A DNA stretch of 64,000 nucleotides from Micromonospora sp. CCTCC AA 2012012 (GCF_040499845.1 NZ_CP159342.1:1426001-1490000), one strand, 5' to 3'. Shown: positions 1-9,028, counted from the stretch's first letter. Numbers and translations are program-made. The notes: generated by a model from the sequence alone, not told the origin.

Positions 1-11
1 TGGTGCCCGGG

Positions 12-1013
12 TCAGGTCTGGCGGGCCTCCTGGTCCACCGGCCGGTCGTCCTCGTCCTGGGTGCGTCGGGCCCGGCCGCCGGTGCCGGGCATCGACCGGG
101 TGGGGTCGAGGAAGACGTACCCGATCTCGGGGTAGCGCTCGGTGAGGCGGCGTTCGGCCTCGTCGGCGGCGGCCTCGATGTCGGCGCCGGTGGCGTCGTC
201 CAGGAAGTCGACCTTGGCGGCGACGAGGATGTCGTCCGGGCCGAGCTGCATGGTCAGCAGGGTGTCGATCCGGTCGACGGTCGGCAGCCCGGCCAGGTCG
301 TGCTCGATCTCCCGGTGCAGCCGCTCGGGGACGGCCCGGCCGACCAGCAGCGAGATGTTGCTCTTGGCCAGGACGACGGCGACCACCAGCAGCAGCAGGC
401 CGATCAGGATGGAGGCGATGCCGTCGTAGAGCTCGTCGCCGGTGAGCTGGGACAGGCCGAGGCCGACGCCGGCGATGAGCAGGCCGGTCAGCGCGGCGCT
501 GTCCTCGAGGAAGACGGCCTTGACGGCGGTGTCGGCGGTCAGCCGCAGGAACCGGCGCGGGGTGGTCCGCCAGCGGCGGGACTCGCCGCGGACCTGCTTG
601 ACCGCCCGGGCCAGGGAGATCGACTCGATCGCGAAGGAGATGCCCAGCACGATGTACGACACCAGGTAGTTGCCGCTGTGTTCGTGCACGAGGATCGTGG
701 TGACGCCGTGGGTGATGGCGAAGCCCGCCCCGGCCACGAAGGTGAACAGTGCGGCGAGGAACGCCCAGACGTAGCTCTCCTTGCCGTACCCGAAGGGGTG
801 GCGGGTGTCGGCGGGCTTGGCGCCGCGGCGCAGCGCCAGGTAGAGCAGCACCTCGGTGGTGGTGTCGGCGACGGAGTGGGCGGCCTCGGAGAGCATCGCC
901 GCGGAGCCGGAGATGAGCCCGGCGACCAGCTTGGCGACCGCGATGGCGAGGTTCGCCGCGCCGGCCACGACGACGGTGCCGACGCTCTCGGTCTTGACTT
1001 CCGCTTCCGACAT
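12..1013 (-). CDS. Cation diffusion facilitator (CDF) family metal transporter
   Basis: This 333-residue membrane protein fits the CDF family, which exports divalent cations such as Zn, Fe, Mn or Co from the cytoplasm by proton antiport. The first helix region carries the family-typical stretch GSAAMLSEAAHSVADT (residues about 35-50), where the H/D pair binds metal, and HPFGYGKE follows near residue 70. About six hydrophobic segments are followed by a soluble C-terminal domain (about residues 215-315) that normally dimerises and senses metal. The ATG start at 1013 follows a GGTGAG ribosome site; the frame stays open further upstream, but that part is Arg/Pro-rich and not family-like. It diverges from pafB across 149 bp. 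The metal cannot be told from sequence. Confidence 0.9.
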   Translation of the reverse strand: MSEAEVKTESVGTVVVAGAANLAIAVAKLVAGLISGSAAMLSEAAHSVADTTTEVLLYLALRRGAKPADTRHPFGYGKESYVWAFLAALFTFVAGAGFAITHGVTTILVHEHSGNYLVSYIVLGISFAIESISLARAVKQVRGESRRWRTTPRRFLRLTADTAVKAVFLEDSAALTGLLIAGVGLGLSQLTGDELYDGIASILIGLLLLVVAVVLAKSNISLLVGRAVPERLHREIEHDLAGLPTVDRIDTLLTMQLGPDDILVAAKVDFLDDATGADIEAAADEAERRLTERYPEIGYVFLDPTRSMPGTGGRARRTQDEDDRPVDQEARQT

Positions 1014-1162
1014 GCGCTCACCATATGGCCGTGACCGGCGGGCCGCGCGGCGAGCGGGGCCCGGCCGTGCCGGTGTGGCGCAGCTCGCCCCGGGTGCGGA
1101 CGTCAGGCGCGCCGCGCGGCGCGGGTGCACGCCCACGCGGCGCGGGCTGCTAGCGTTCACCC

Positions 1163-2161
1163 GTGTCGCGGACCCGCACCGAACGCCTGGTCAACCTGGT
1201 GATCTGCCTGCTGTCCACGCGACGGTTCCTGACCGCCGCGCAGATCGCCGCGACCGTGCCCGGTTACGAGCACGATCCGGACGACGCGAAGGACCACGAG
1301 GCCTTCCAGCGCAAGTTCGAACGCGACAAGGCCGAGCTGCGCGAGCTCGGGGTGCCGCTGGAGACCGGGACGGCGAGCGTCTTCGACGCCGAGCCGGGCT
1401 ACCGGATCGCCCACCGGGAGTACGCGTTGCCCGACATCCCCCTCGAACCGGACGAGGCCGCCGCCGTGGGCATCGCCGCCCGGCTCTGGCAGCACGCCGG
1501 CCTGGCCGCCGCCGCCTCGTCCGGGCTGGCGAAGCTGCGTGCCGCCGGGGTCGACGTGGACCCGCAGGCCACCCTGGGGCTGGAGCCGATGGTGACGGTC
1601 GACCCGGCGTTCGCCCCGCTGACTGCCGCCGCCCGGGACCGGCGTGAGGTCAACTTCGACTACCGCGTGCCGGACCGCGACGCGCCGACCCGCCGGCGGC
1701 TCCAGCCGTGGGGCGTGGTCTGCTGGCGCGGCCGGTGGTATGTGGTCGGCCACGACCTGGACCGGGCGGCGACCCGCTGCTTCCGGCTGTCCCGGGTGGT
1801 CGGCACGGTCCGGGTGACCGGCCGACCGGGCGCGTACGAGCCACCCGTCGGCGTCGACCTGATCAGCCATGTCGCCCGCTGGTCGGGGCCGGTGGAGCGG
1901 TCCGGGCGGGCCACCGTCCTGGTGGCTGCGGGGCGCGCGGCCGGGCTGCGCCGCTGGGCGGTGGAGACGACGTCGGGCCCGGAGGACGACCGGCTCGTCC
2001 TGCCCTACGCCGACGCCGACTACCTGGCCGGTCAGCTCGTGGGCTACGGCCCGGACGTGCGGGTGGTGGAGCCGCCGGAGGTGCGGGACGCGGTGATCCA
2101 GCGGTTGAAGGAGATCGCCGCCCGGCACGACGACCTCGCGGTGGCCGGGGGTGCCCGGTGA
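1163..2161 (+). CDS. pafB: WYL-domain transcriptional regulator, PafB-like
   Basis: The protein has an N-terminal winged-helix region (residues about 1-95, starting TRTERLVNLVICLLSTRRFLT) and a central WYL domain (RLQPWGVVCWRGRWYVVGHD near residues 178-197) with a C-terminal WCX extension. PafB and PafC together activate the mycobacterial DNA-damage response independently of LexA/RecA. The GTG start at 1163 sits just before the conserved RTERLVNL segment. Its stop overlaps the next gene's GTG start (GTGA), so the two are translationally coupled, as expected for partners. The usual upstream neighbour pafA (Pup ligase) is absent here; a CDF transporter diverges instead. Confidence 0.88.
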   Translation: MSRTRTERLVNLVICLLSTRRFLTAAQIAATVPGYEHDPDDAKDHEAFQRKFERDKAELRELGVPLETGTASVFDAEPGYRIAHREYALPDIPLEPDEAAAVGIAARLWQHAGLAAAASSGLAKLRAAGVDVDPQATLGLEPMVTVDPAFAPLTAAARDRREVNFDYRVPDRDAPTRRRLQPWGVVCWRGRWYVVGHDLDRAATRCFRLSRVVGTVRVTGRPGAYEPPVGVDLISHVARWSGPVERSGRATVLVAAGRAAGLRRWAVETTSGPEDDRLVLPYADADYLAGQLVGYGPDVRVVEPPEVRDAVIQRLKEIAARHDDLAVAGGAR

Positions 2162-3165
2162 CCCGCCCGGCGGCCCGGGGCGGTCGCGCGTCGGCGGACC
2201 GGTTGGCCCGGCTGCTCAACCTGGTGCCCTACCTGCTGGCCCGCCCCGGCATCGAGATCGCCGAGGCGGCCGTCGACCTGGGCGTGACCGAGCGGCAGTT
2301 GCGCGAGGACCTGGAGCTGCTCTGGGTGTGCGGGTTGCCCGGTTACGGCCCGGGTGACCTGATCGACATGGCGTTCGACGGCGACCGGGTGACCATCACC
2401 TACGACGCGGGCATCGACCGGCCGCTGCGGCTCACCCCGGACGAGGCGCTGGCGCTGGTGGTGGCGCTGCGGATGCTCGCCGAGACGCCCGGGGTGGCGA
2501 ACCGGGAGGCCGTCGAGCGGGCCCTCGCCAAGATCGAGGACGCGGCGGGTGACCTGGTGGGCGCCCCGGTGGCGGTGCGCCTGCCCGGGGACACCGAGCG
2601 GGTGCGTCAGCTGCGCGCGGCCGTGGAGCGTGGCCGGGCCCTGCGGATCACCTACTACACGGCCGCCCGCGACGAGACGACCGACCGGACCATCGACCCG
2701 ATGCGGATGCTGATGGTCGGCGGCCGGGCGTACGTGGAGGCGTGGTGCCGCCGCGCGGAGGGGATGCGGCTGTTCCGGGCCGACCGGATCGACGCGGTCA
2801 CCGAGCTGGACGAGCCGGCGGCGGTGCCGCCGCAGGCCCGGCCGCACGACCTCTCCGACGGGGTGTTCCGCCCGTCGGCGGAACTGCCGCTGATCACGCT
2901 GCGGATCGGTCGGGGGGAGCGGTGGATCACCGAGTACTACCCCTGTGAGCGGGTCGAGGCCGACGGCGAGCAGTGGCTGGTGTCGCTGCGGGTGACCGAC
3001 CTGGGCTGGGCCCGCCGGTTCGTGCTCGGGCTGGGGTCGGAGGTCACCGTGGTGGCCCCGGTCGAGCTGGCCGAGCAGGTGCGGGCCCAGGCCGTCGCCG
3101 CGCTGGAGGCGTACGCGACGCCGGTGGCCCCCGCCGACCCGGCGCTGCCGGCGGGCTCCCGGTAG
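2158..3165 (+). CDS. pafC: WYL-domain transcriptional regulator, PafC-like
   Basis: This is the second WYL regulator of the pair, 335 residues from a GTG that overlaps the pafB stop. It starts with a helix-turn-helix region ([20 protein letters not shown], then TERQLREDLELLWVCGLPGY) and has a WYL segment around residues 160-215 (LRITYYTAARDETTDRTIDP then GRAYVEAWCRRAEGMRLFRA). The C-terminal WCX part runs to the end. It would act with PafB as a heteromeric activator of DNA-damage genes. An in-frame upstream extension within pafB is not used, because the coupled GTG at 2158 aligns with the family N-terminus. Confidence 0.88.
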   Translation: MTRPAARGGRASADRLARLLNLVPYLLARPGIEIAEAAVDLGVTERQLREDLELLWVCGLPGYGPGDLIDMAFDGDRVTITYDAGIDRPLRLTPDEALALVVALRMLAETPGVANREAVERALAKIEDAAGDLVGAPVAVRLPGDTERVRQLRAAVERGRALRITYYTAARDETTDRTIDPMRMLMVGGRAYVEAWCRRAEGMRLFRADRIDAVTELDEPAAVPPQARPHDLSDGVFRPSAELPLITLRIGRGERWITEYYPCERVEADGEQWLVSLRVTDLGWARRFVLGLGSEVTVVAPVELAEQVRAQAVAALEAYATPVAPADPALPAGSR

Positions 3166-3175
3166 GCTCTCGGCC

Positions 3176-3424
3176 GTGGTGACGTGGATCGTGGTCGCGG
3201 TGGTGCTGTTCGCGCTCGTCGTGCTGGGCCTGGCGGTCCGGCCGGTGCTGGCGCGGTTGCCCCGGCTGCGCCGGGCGGCGGTGGCGTTGCAGCGCCGTCA
3301 GGCCGAGGCGGAGGCGTTGCGGTCCACCGCCGAGGCGCTCCAGGAGCGGGCCGAGGCGTTGCAGGCGCAGGCCGCCACCACCCAGCAGCGGGTCGCCTTG
3401 ATCAAGGCCAAGCGGGGCGGTTGA
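3176..3424 (+). CDS. Small membrane-anchored coiled-coil protein of unknown function
   Basis: This 82-residue protein has one N-terminal membrane helix (WIVVAVVLFALVVLGLAV, residues about 4-21). It is followed by an Arg/Ala/Glu/Gln-rich amphipathic helix with repeated AEAL and ALQ units that should form a coiled coil. It begins 10 bp after pafC, with two possible GTG starts (3176 and 3179), and lies just before tatA. Small proteins with this layout occur between pafC and tatA in related actinobacteria as far as I recall, but no function is known to me. The Tat neighbourhood suggests an envelope role; that is inference only. Confidence 0.7.
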   Translation: MVTWIVVAVVLFALVVLGLAVRPVLARLPRLRRAAVALQRRQAEAEALRSTAEALQERAEALQAQAATTQQRVALIKAKRGG

Positions 3425-3640
3425 TCGATCCCGATCGGTCCGACGCGCGGTAGCTGCGCGTTCGGTGGCCGTTACGCGCACGAACGCGCTGCGGCAGAGT
3501 GTTGACGGGACACTCGGGGTTGGTCGAGACTTCACCGGCCGGGCCGCACGAGCAGGCCCGGCGGGGTGGCAACGGCTCCGGGCGCACGTACGATGGGCTG
3601 CGACCACCCCCTCACCGACACAGAGCGACTGGAGCTTCCC

Positions 3641-3988
3641 ATGGGTGCCCTCAAGCCGTGGCACATCGCCGTACTCGTGGTCGTGCTGATCCTGCTGTTC
3701 GGCGCGAAGCGGCTCCCCGACGCGGCCCGCTCGCTGGGCCGCTCGCTGCGGATCATCAAGGCCGAGACGAAGAGCCTGCACGACGACGACCGTGACCTGG
3801 CCGAGAAGGCCGACGCGCAGGCCGGCTACCAGCCGCTGCCGCCGTACGCCGGTCAGCAGCCGCAGCAGGGTTACGCGCCGCAGCAGCCTCCGCAGCAGCA
3901 GTACGCCCAGCCGCAGCAGCAGTACGCTCAGCCGCAGCAGCCGGTCGCCCCGCCGGTGGACCCGGTGCAGCGCGTCCGCGAGAACTGA
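3641..3988 (+). CDS. tatA: Sec-independent translocase subunit TatA
   Basis: TatA forms the pore-like assembly of the twin-arginine system that exports folded proteins. The 115-residue protein shows the family layout: a short N-terminus with a single membrane helix (HIAVLVVVLILLFGAKRLPD, residues about 8-27, including the hinge FGAKRLPD), an amphipathic helix (ARSLGRSLRIIKAETK), then an unstructured tail rich in Pro, Gln and Tyr with imperfect YAQPQQ repeats. The ATG at 3641 is preceded by GGAG six bases away. It is followed 18 bp later by tatC, so the two are one operon. Confidence 0.95.
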   Translation: MGALKPWHIAVLVVVLILLFGAKRLPDAARSLGRSLRIIKAETKSLHDDDRDLAEKADAQAGYQPLPPYAGQQPQQGYAPQQPPQQQYAQPQQQYAQPQQPVAPPVDPVQRVREN

Positions 3989-4006
3989 CGCGAAGGGCCC
4001 AGCACC

Positions 4007-4960
4007 GTGGCCTTCGCGCTGAAGAAGCGCGGCCCGAGCACCTTCGAGCGGGCCGCCGACGGCTCGATGACGCTCATGGAACACATCCGTGAGCTGCGTA
4101 CCCGCCTGTTCCGCGCCTCCCTGGCGGTCGTGGCCGGTCTGATGGCCGGTTTCTGGCTGGCCGACCCGGCCTTCCTGGTGTTGAAGCGGCCGTACTGCCG
4201 GCTGCCCGGCACGACGGATGCGTTGGGGCACTGTCAGGACCTGCTGGCCCTGGCACCGACGACCGGTTTCGTCCTGAAGCTGAAGCTGGCGCTCTGGCTC
4301 GGCCTGATCATCGGTGGCCCGATCTGGCTCTACCAGCTCTGGGCGTTCGTCGCCCCGGGTCTGCACCGGCACGAACGCAAGTGGGCGTACGCCTTCGTGT
4401 CGATCGCCGCACCGCTGTTCGCGGCCGGCGCGATGTTGGCCTACTTCGTGGTCGACAAGGGCCTCGGGTTCCTGATGGACTCCGGGGTAGGCGGGCTGTC
4501 CAAGCAGTTCGAGGTCACCGCCTACATCGGCTTCGTCACCAACATGATCCTGCTGTTCGGTGTGGCGTTCGAGTTCCCGTTGATCCTGCTCATGCTCAAC
4601 TTCGCGGGGGTGGCCAGCGGGAAGCGCCTGCTGAGCTGGTGGCGGGCAGTGATCTTCATTTCGTTCGCGTTCGCCGCGATCGCCACCCCCGACCCGGGGC
4701 CGTTCGGCATGACGCTGCTGGCCGCCGCGCTCTCCCTGCTCTACTTCGTCGCGGTAGGGGTGGCCTTGCTCAACGACAAGCGACGCGGCCGGGGCCGGGA
4801 GATCTATTCGGACTTCAGCGACGACGAGGTGTCGCCGCTGGACCTGACCCCCGAGCCGGTCGAGGCCGGTGCGCGGGTGGAGACGGTGGCGCCGATCGGG
4901 GTGCCGGAGCCGGTCGCCGCGCCCGCGCCGATCGAGCGCCGCTACGACGACATGACCTGA
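4007..4960 (+). CDS. tatC: Sec-independent translocase subunit TatC
   Basis: TatC is the six-helix membrane receptor for twin-arginine signal peptides. This 317-residue protein starts at a GTG and contains the family hallmarks MEHIRELRTRLFRA near residue 25, the motif region PIWLYQLWAFVAPGLHRHERK near residue 105, and several hydrophobic helices ending around residue 260. The C-terminal tail (about 55 residues, acidic then Pro/Val-rich) extends past the usual core, as is common in actinobacteria. tatA lies directly upstream. A strong GC hairpin follows the stop. Confidence 0.96.
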   Translation: MAFALKKRGPSTFERAADGSMTLMEHIRELRTRLFRASLAVVAGLMAGFWLADPAFLVLKRPYCRLPGTTDALGHCQDLLALAPTTGFVLKLKLALWLGLIIGGPIWLYQLWAFVAPGLHRHERKWAYAFVSIAAPLFAAGAMLAYFVVDKGLGFLMDSGVGGLSKQFEVTAYIGFVTNMILLFGVAFEFPLILLMLNFAGVASGKRLLSWWRAVIFISFAFAAIATPDPGPFGMTLLAAALSLLYFVAVGVALLNDKRRGRGREIYSDFSDDEVSPLDLTPEPVEAGARVETVAPIGVPEPVAAPAPIERRYDDMT

Positions 4961-4976
4961 CCGGTCGTCCGAGACG

Positions 4977-5012
4977 GAAGAACGCCGCCCCCCCCCCGGG
5001 GCGGCGTTCTTC
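4977..5012. terminator. Intrinsic-type terminator between tatC and the response regulator
   Basis: A near-perfect inverted repeat (GAAGAACGCCGCCCC against its complement, with a C-run loop) lies 17 bp after tatC and between two convergent genes. The arms end in TTCTTC on the + strand. It could stop transcription from both sides. Confidence 0.8.
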
Positions 5013-5040
5013 GTTCCCGGTCGGGTGAGGGCCGACCGGT

Positions 5041-5709
5041 TCACGGCAGGGGCGGCATGAGCCCGGTCCGGTAGGCGGCGGCGACGGCCTGCGCCCGGTC
5101 GCGCAGGCCGAGCTTCATCAGCACCCGGCCCAGGTGGGTCTTCACGGTCGCCTCGCCGATGTGCAGCCGCCCGGCGATCTCGGTGTTCGACAGTCCGTGC
5201 GCCACCTGCACCAGCACCTCCCGCTCGCGGTCGGTGAGTCGGGCCAGGTCGGCGCTGCCCGGCCCGGCGGGCGCGCCGAGGGTGGCGAAGTCGGTCAGCA
5301 GTGACCGGGCGACCGCCGGGTCGAGCCACGCCTCGCCCGCCGCCACCGCGCGGACCGCCATGGTCAGCTCGGCGGGGGCGGCGTCCTTGAGCACGAACCC
5401 GGAGGCGCCGGCTCGCAGGGCGGCCCGGACCGCGTCGTCCACGTGGTAGGTGGTCAGGATCAGCACCCGGACGACGGGACCGGGTCCGCTGTCGTCGGCG
5501 GTGATCACCCGGGTGGCCGCCACCCCGTCGGTGCCGGGCATCCGGACGTCCATCAGCAGCACGTCGGGGCGGACCGCGCGGGCCAGCTCGACGGCGGCGG
5601 CGCCGTCGGCGCACTCGCCGACCACCGTGATGTCCGGTTCGGCGGCGAGCAGCATGGCGATGCCGGAGCGGACCAGCGGCTGGTCGTCGGCGAGCACGAC
5701 CCGGATCAC
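5041..5709 (-). CDS. NarL/LuxR-family two-component response regulator
   Basis: This 222-residue DNA-binding regulator is paired with the histidine kinase encoded just upstream on the same strand. The receiver domain (residues 1-120) shows the acidic pocket DDQ near residue 8, the phospho-acceptor Asp in LLMDVRMPG near residue 54, and the conserved Lys in FVLKDA near residue 105. The C-terminal LuxR-type helix-turn-helix has LTDREREVLVQVAHGLSN and IGEATVKTHLGRVLMKLGL. The start overlaps the kinase stop by 4 bp, so they are coupled. The target genes and the signal are unknown. Confidence 0.94.
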   Translation of the reverse strand: MIRVVLADDQPLVRSGIAMLLAAEPDITVVGECADGAAAVELARAVRPDVLLMDVRMPGTDGVAATRVITADDSGPGPVVRVLILTTYHVDDAVRAALRAGASGFVLKDAAPAELTMAVRAVAAGEAWLDPAVARSLLTDFATLGAPAGPGSADLARLTDREREVLVQVAHGLSNTEIAGRLHIGEATVKTHLGRVLMKLGLRDRAQAVAAAYRTGLMPPLP

Positions 5710-6932
5710 GGGGTCGCCCCCACCGGGACGGGCGTGGCCAGGGGCAGCCGGGCGACGACCTGGAAACCGCCGTCGGGCAGTGCAGCGGTGGTCAGCTCAC
5801 CCCCGACGACGGTGAGCCGTTCCCGCAGGCCGAGCAGGCCGTGCCCGGTGGAGAGGGCGGCGGCCGGCTCCGGGGCGGCGCCCTCCGGGCCGGCGTCGCG
5901 GACCTCGACGGTCAGCTCGTCGCCCCAGCGCAGCAGCACCGTGGCCCGGGCCTCGCCACCGGCGTGGCGGGAGACGTTGGTCAGCGCCTCCTGCACCGTC
6001 CGGTACGCGGCCAACCCGACGCTCGGGTCCACCGGGCGGGGCGTACCGGAGACGGTCAGCGTGACGCGCAGGCCGCCGGCGCGCATCCGGTCCACCAAAT
6101 CGGCGACGTCGGCGGCACCGGGGTGGGTGGGCGTGGCGTCGGCCGGCCCGGCGGCGTGGGCGCCCAGCGCGGTGAGCATCCGGCGCAGCTCCTCGACGGC
6201 CTGCTGGCCGGCCCGCACGATGTGGTCCAGCGCCTCGGCGGCCCGTGACGGGTCGGTCGGCAGCACCCGCCGGGCCCCGCCGGCCTGGAGCACCATCACC
6301 GTCACCGAGTGCGCCACGATGTCGTGCAGTTCCCGGGAGACGCGGGCCCGTTCGGCGGCGACGGCCCGGGTCGCCGCCTCCGCCCGGCGGCGTTCCGCCG
6401 TGGCGAGCCGCCGCCGGCTGGCGCCCGCCCACCGGCCCACCGCCCAGACCCCGGTGACGACGACGGCGTACGTCAGGGCCAGGCCGACGAAGACGGCCGT
6501 CCGCCGGCCGGGGTCGGTCTGTCCGGCGAGCCACGCCTCGTTCGCGGCGATCACCAGGTACGGGGCGAGGGCGGGCGCGATCAACCATGACCACCGGGCC
6601 GGCGCGTACGCCCCGACCGCGTAGAGCGCGGCGAGCGCGCCCAGCACCGGCTGGTAGCCGGACACGAGGGCGGCGCCGACGACCGCGTGCACCCACACCA
6701 GGGCGAAGACGAGCGCGGGCGCCCTGCGGCGCCACAGCAGGGCCACCGGCCCGAGCAGGGCGTACCCGAGCAGGAGCAGCAGCCCCGACGAGGCGGCGCC
6801 GGCGTGCGCGAGGTCGCTGCCGGCGGTGGAGAAGAGGGCGAGGTCGAGCAGCCAGACCGCCGCCGCGACGAGCACGTCGGCGCGGGCCGGGCGGCCGGGC
6901 CGGGCCCGGGTCGGCGCGGTCACGGTGCTCAT
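5706..6932 (-). CDS. Two-component sensor histidine kinase (HisKA_3 type)
   Basis: This 408-residue kinase has four to five N-terminal membrane helices (residues about 20-165). A dimerisation/phosphoacceptor region follows, with ERARVSRELHDIVAHSVTVM (phospho-His in ELHD near residue 210), then an HATPase domain with QEALTNVSRHAGG and a G-box ending in GHGLLGLRERL. This is the NarL-partner type of kinase. The ATG at 6932 is chosen because it overlaps the upstream gene's stop (ATGA) and begins just before the membrane part. The ligand is unknown; the protein has almost no extracytoplasmic domain, so it may sense membrane state or a hydrophobic molecule. Confidence 0.92.
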   Translation of the reverse strand: MSTVTAPTRARPGRPARADVLVAAAVWLLDLALFSTAGSDLAHAGAASSGLLLLLGYALLGPVALLWRRRAPALVFALVWVHAVVGAALVSGYQPVLGALAALYAVGAYAPARWSWLIAPALAPYLVIAANEAWLAGQTDPGRRTAVFVGLALTYAVVVTGVWAVGRWAGASRRRLATAERRRAEAATRAVAAERARVSRELHDIVAHSVTVMVLQAGGARRVLPTDPSRAAEALDHIVRAGQQAVEELRRMLTALGAHAAGPADATPTHPGAADVADLVDRMRAGGLRVTLTVSGTPRPVDPSVGLAAYRTVQEALTNVSRHAGGEARATVLLRWGDELTVEVRDAGPEGAAPEPAAALSTGHGLLGLRERLTVVGGELTTAALPDGGFQVVARLPLATPVPVGATP

Positions 6933-7498
6933 CGCGGGCCGTGCGGCTCGCAGAAGCAGAACAGGATGCAGAGCCCGTCGGTCAACGCCCCGACGGACTC
7001 GAAGCGGTGGTCGGCGCGGCGGGGCTCCCGCTGGGCTCGTTCCAGCTCCCCGGCCCGGATGAGCAGGTCGGGCTCGACCGCCCAGAGTTCCGCGGTGATG
7101 ATCCGCTGCTCCTTCAGCGCCGCCCAGCAGCCGCCGTCGGTGGCCTCGATCGCGGCGGCGAGCGCGGACGCGTCGGCGCGTCCGATCTGGGCGCTGTAGA
7201 CCGACGTGCGGCCGAGCTTGGCGGTGGCGGCGAGGGGTGCCCGGTCGCCGACGGCGAACCGGCCCCACTTCCACACCGGTGGCGTCTCCACCGGCAGCCG
7301 TTCCGCCAGGTCGGTCGGGAAGATCAGCACCTCCAGGTCGAGCGCGGGGTCGAAGAGCCGCTCCGGCGGATCGGGCACCAGCACCAGGTCCCCGTCGACC
7401 AGCACCCCGGCGGCGACGTGGCCGGCGGCGCGGTCCGGCGCGGCGCGGTCCTGAATGGACACCCGGATGTCGGCGCGGATCGCGGTCTCGATGCACAT
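6929..7498 (-). CDS. Conserved hypothetical protein, first gene of the two-component operon
   Basis: The 189-residue soluble protein has no signal peptide or membrane helix. It opens with MCIETAIRADIRVSI, contains GHVAAGVLVDGDLVLVPDPPERLF (beta-rich, faintly like the start of a trypsin-fold barrel), and ends with a Cys-containing segment (GLCILFCFCEP). I do not recognise a family or a catalytic triad. Its stop overlaps the kinase start (ATGA), so it is co-translated with the kinase and regulator and may be an input or accessory protein for that system. It diverges from the secreted protease gene across 243 bp. Confidence 0.72.
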   Translation of the reverse strand: MCIETAIRADIRVSIQDRAAPDRAAGHVAAGVLVDGDLVLVPDPPERLFDPALDLEVLIFPTDLAERLPVETPPVWKWGRFAVGDRAPLAATAKLGRTSVYSAQIGRADASALAAAIEATDGGCWAALKEQRIITAELWAVEPDLLIRAGELERAQREPRRADHRFESVGALTDGLCILFCFCEPHGPR

Positions 7499-7741
7499 GG
7501 TTCGCCTCCGGCAAGTGACGGTGCCCGCAGGCTAGCCGCCATCGATCGACCCGACAGTCAGGTAACCGGCTCGGCGGGTCCCCCCGGACGGCGGATCCGG
7601 GCCGCCGCGTACGCCCCGGGGTGGACCTTCGGGGTCGGCTCCCGGGTGGACGACCGCAGCCCGGGACTACCCGACTCTGGGGTCACCGCCGTCGCGGCGG
7701 TACGGGACCCGAGTCCCGCCGTTTCGTCTCCGGAGGATCCG

Positions 7742-8971
7742 ATGACATCCCTGCTCACCCGCCGGCTGGCGGCGGCCGGCGTGGCCCTGGTGGCGCTGAC
7801 CGGCCTGCTCGCCGTGCAGCCGGTCCCGGCCGGCGCGGCCGACAAGCCGCAATGGACCAGTGACCAGCCCGAGGACGGCTCGAACACCGCCGCCGAGGTG
7901 ATGGCGGCGCAGGAGCCGCTGGTGGACCTCGCCACCCGGATCACCGCGCTCGACCCGGACGGCAAGGGGCTCGGCGGGATCCGGCTGCGGGTCGCCGACC
8001 GGGCGGTCGACCTGTGGTGGAAGGGCGACGTGCCGCCCGAGGTGAAGGAGGAGATCAACCGGGCGGTCGACGCCGGGATCGGCGTGGAGCTGGGCGAGTC
8101 GGCGTACACCCAGCGGGAGCTGGTCGACGTGACGGAGGCGCTGCCGGACCGGTGGAAGGAGTTCCCCGGCATGGTCGACGTCAGCCCGGCGGTGGACGGC
8201 AGCGGCCTGCTGGTCGGGGTGGCGAAGGACGTCGACACCAAGGGCTGGGACTTCGGGGTGCCGGCGACCGTGGTGCCGAGCGAGCAGGTCCAGCAGACGA
8301 GCCGGCAGAACGACAACGCACCCTGGTGGGGCGGTGCGGCGCTGCGTACCCCGTCGGGGTCGTGCAGCACCGGCTTCGCCGTGGTGCGCCGCACCCTGTG
8401 GTGGGAGTCCAGCCGGGGCATCCTCACCGCCGAGCACTGCGCGCCCGGCGGCGGCGTGGCGATCACCGACCCGACGGGAGAGCTGGTCGGCAGGGCCGAG
8501 CCGGCACCGGCCCGCCGGCTGTCGGACTCGCTCTACGTGCCCACCCGGTCGGGCAACCGGATCTATGACGGCGGCGTCGGGGTCGGGGAGTTCTCCAAGC
8601 CGGTGGTCGGCGCGGTCGGCAACTTCCCCGGCCAGTTCGTCTGCACCTCGGGCGCCTTCACCGGGGTGCACTGCAACATCGTGACCACCCGGATCAACGC
8701 GCTCTTCCTGCTCTCCGGTGGGTCGTTCGTCAGCAGCGGCGCCCTCGGCACCCAGATCGACGGGCGGGCCGCCGCGGGATCGGGCGACAGCGGGGGGCCG
8801 GTCTTCACGCTGACCGGCGGGTTCAGCCAGACCCGGGCCGCCGGGCTGATCGTGGGTGGGATCGCCCCGGTGGGCTGCGGTCAGTTCGGCAGCGGCTGCT
8901 TCAACCAGGTCGCCTTCGTCGACATCGGCTTCGTGCTGCTGGCCACGGAGTCGAGCATCCTCACCTCGTGA
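7742..8971 (+). CDS. Secreted trypsin-like serine protease with pro-region (S1/alpha-lytic type)
   Basis: The 409-residue protein starts with a Sec signal peptide (residues 1-33, cleavage near AGAADK). Next come a pro-region of about 160 residues and a chymotrypsin-fold domain. The catalytic residues can be placed: His in LTAEHC near 231, a likely Asp in LSDSLYVP near 262 and Ser350 in GSGDSGGPV. Several Cys could form disulphides (SCSTGF, HCAPG, FVCTSG, VHCN, GCGQFGSGCF). The ATG follows a GGAGG site. A convergent gene and a hairpin lie downstream. It probably works outside the cell; the substrate is unknown. Confidence 0.88.
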   Translation: MTSLLTRRLAAAGVALVALTGLLAVQPVPAGAADKPQWTSDQPEDGSNTAAEVMAAQEPLVDLATRITALDPDGKGLGGIRLRVADRAVDLWWKGDVPPEVKEEINRAVDAGIGVELGESAYTQRELVDVTEALPDRWKEFPGMVDVSPAVDGSGLLVGVAKDVDTKGWDFGVPATVVPSEQVQQTSRQNDNAPWWGGAALRTPSGSCSTGFAVVRRTLWWESSRGILTAEHCAPGGGVAITDPTGELVGRAEPAPARRLSDSLYVPTRSGNRIYDGGVGVGEFSKPVVGAVGNFPGQFVCTSGAFTGVHCNIVTTRINALFLLSGGSFVSSGALGTQIDGRAAAGSGDSGGPVFTLTGGFSQTRAAGLIVGGIAPVGCGQFGSGCFNQVAFVDIGFVLLATESSILTS

Positions 8972-8976
8972 CACCC

Positions 8977-9009
8977 GTCGCGGGCCGGCCGTCCGGGTCG
9001 GCCCGCGAC
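8977..9009. terminator. Hairpin between convergent genes
   Basis: Ten-base arms GTCGCGGGCC and GGCCCGCGAC, 13 bp apart, fill most of the 57 bp between the protease stop and the end of the convergent binding-protein gene. There is no T-run, so this is a probable bidirectional terminator of GC-rich type. Confidence 0.6.
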
Positions 9010-9028
9010 CGCGTCCGTCGGGCGGGCC

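Noticed and set aside
3840-3960. Repeat element in the tatA 3' end
   Set aside because: The Gln/Pro/Tyr codon repeats belong to the disordered tail of TatA and are common low-complexity sequence.
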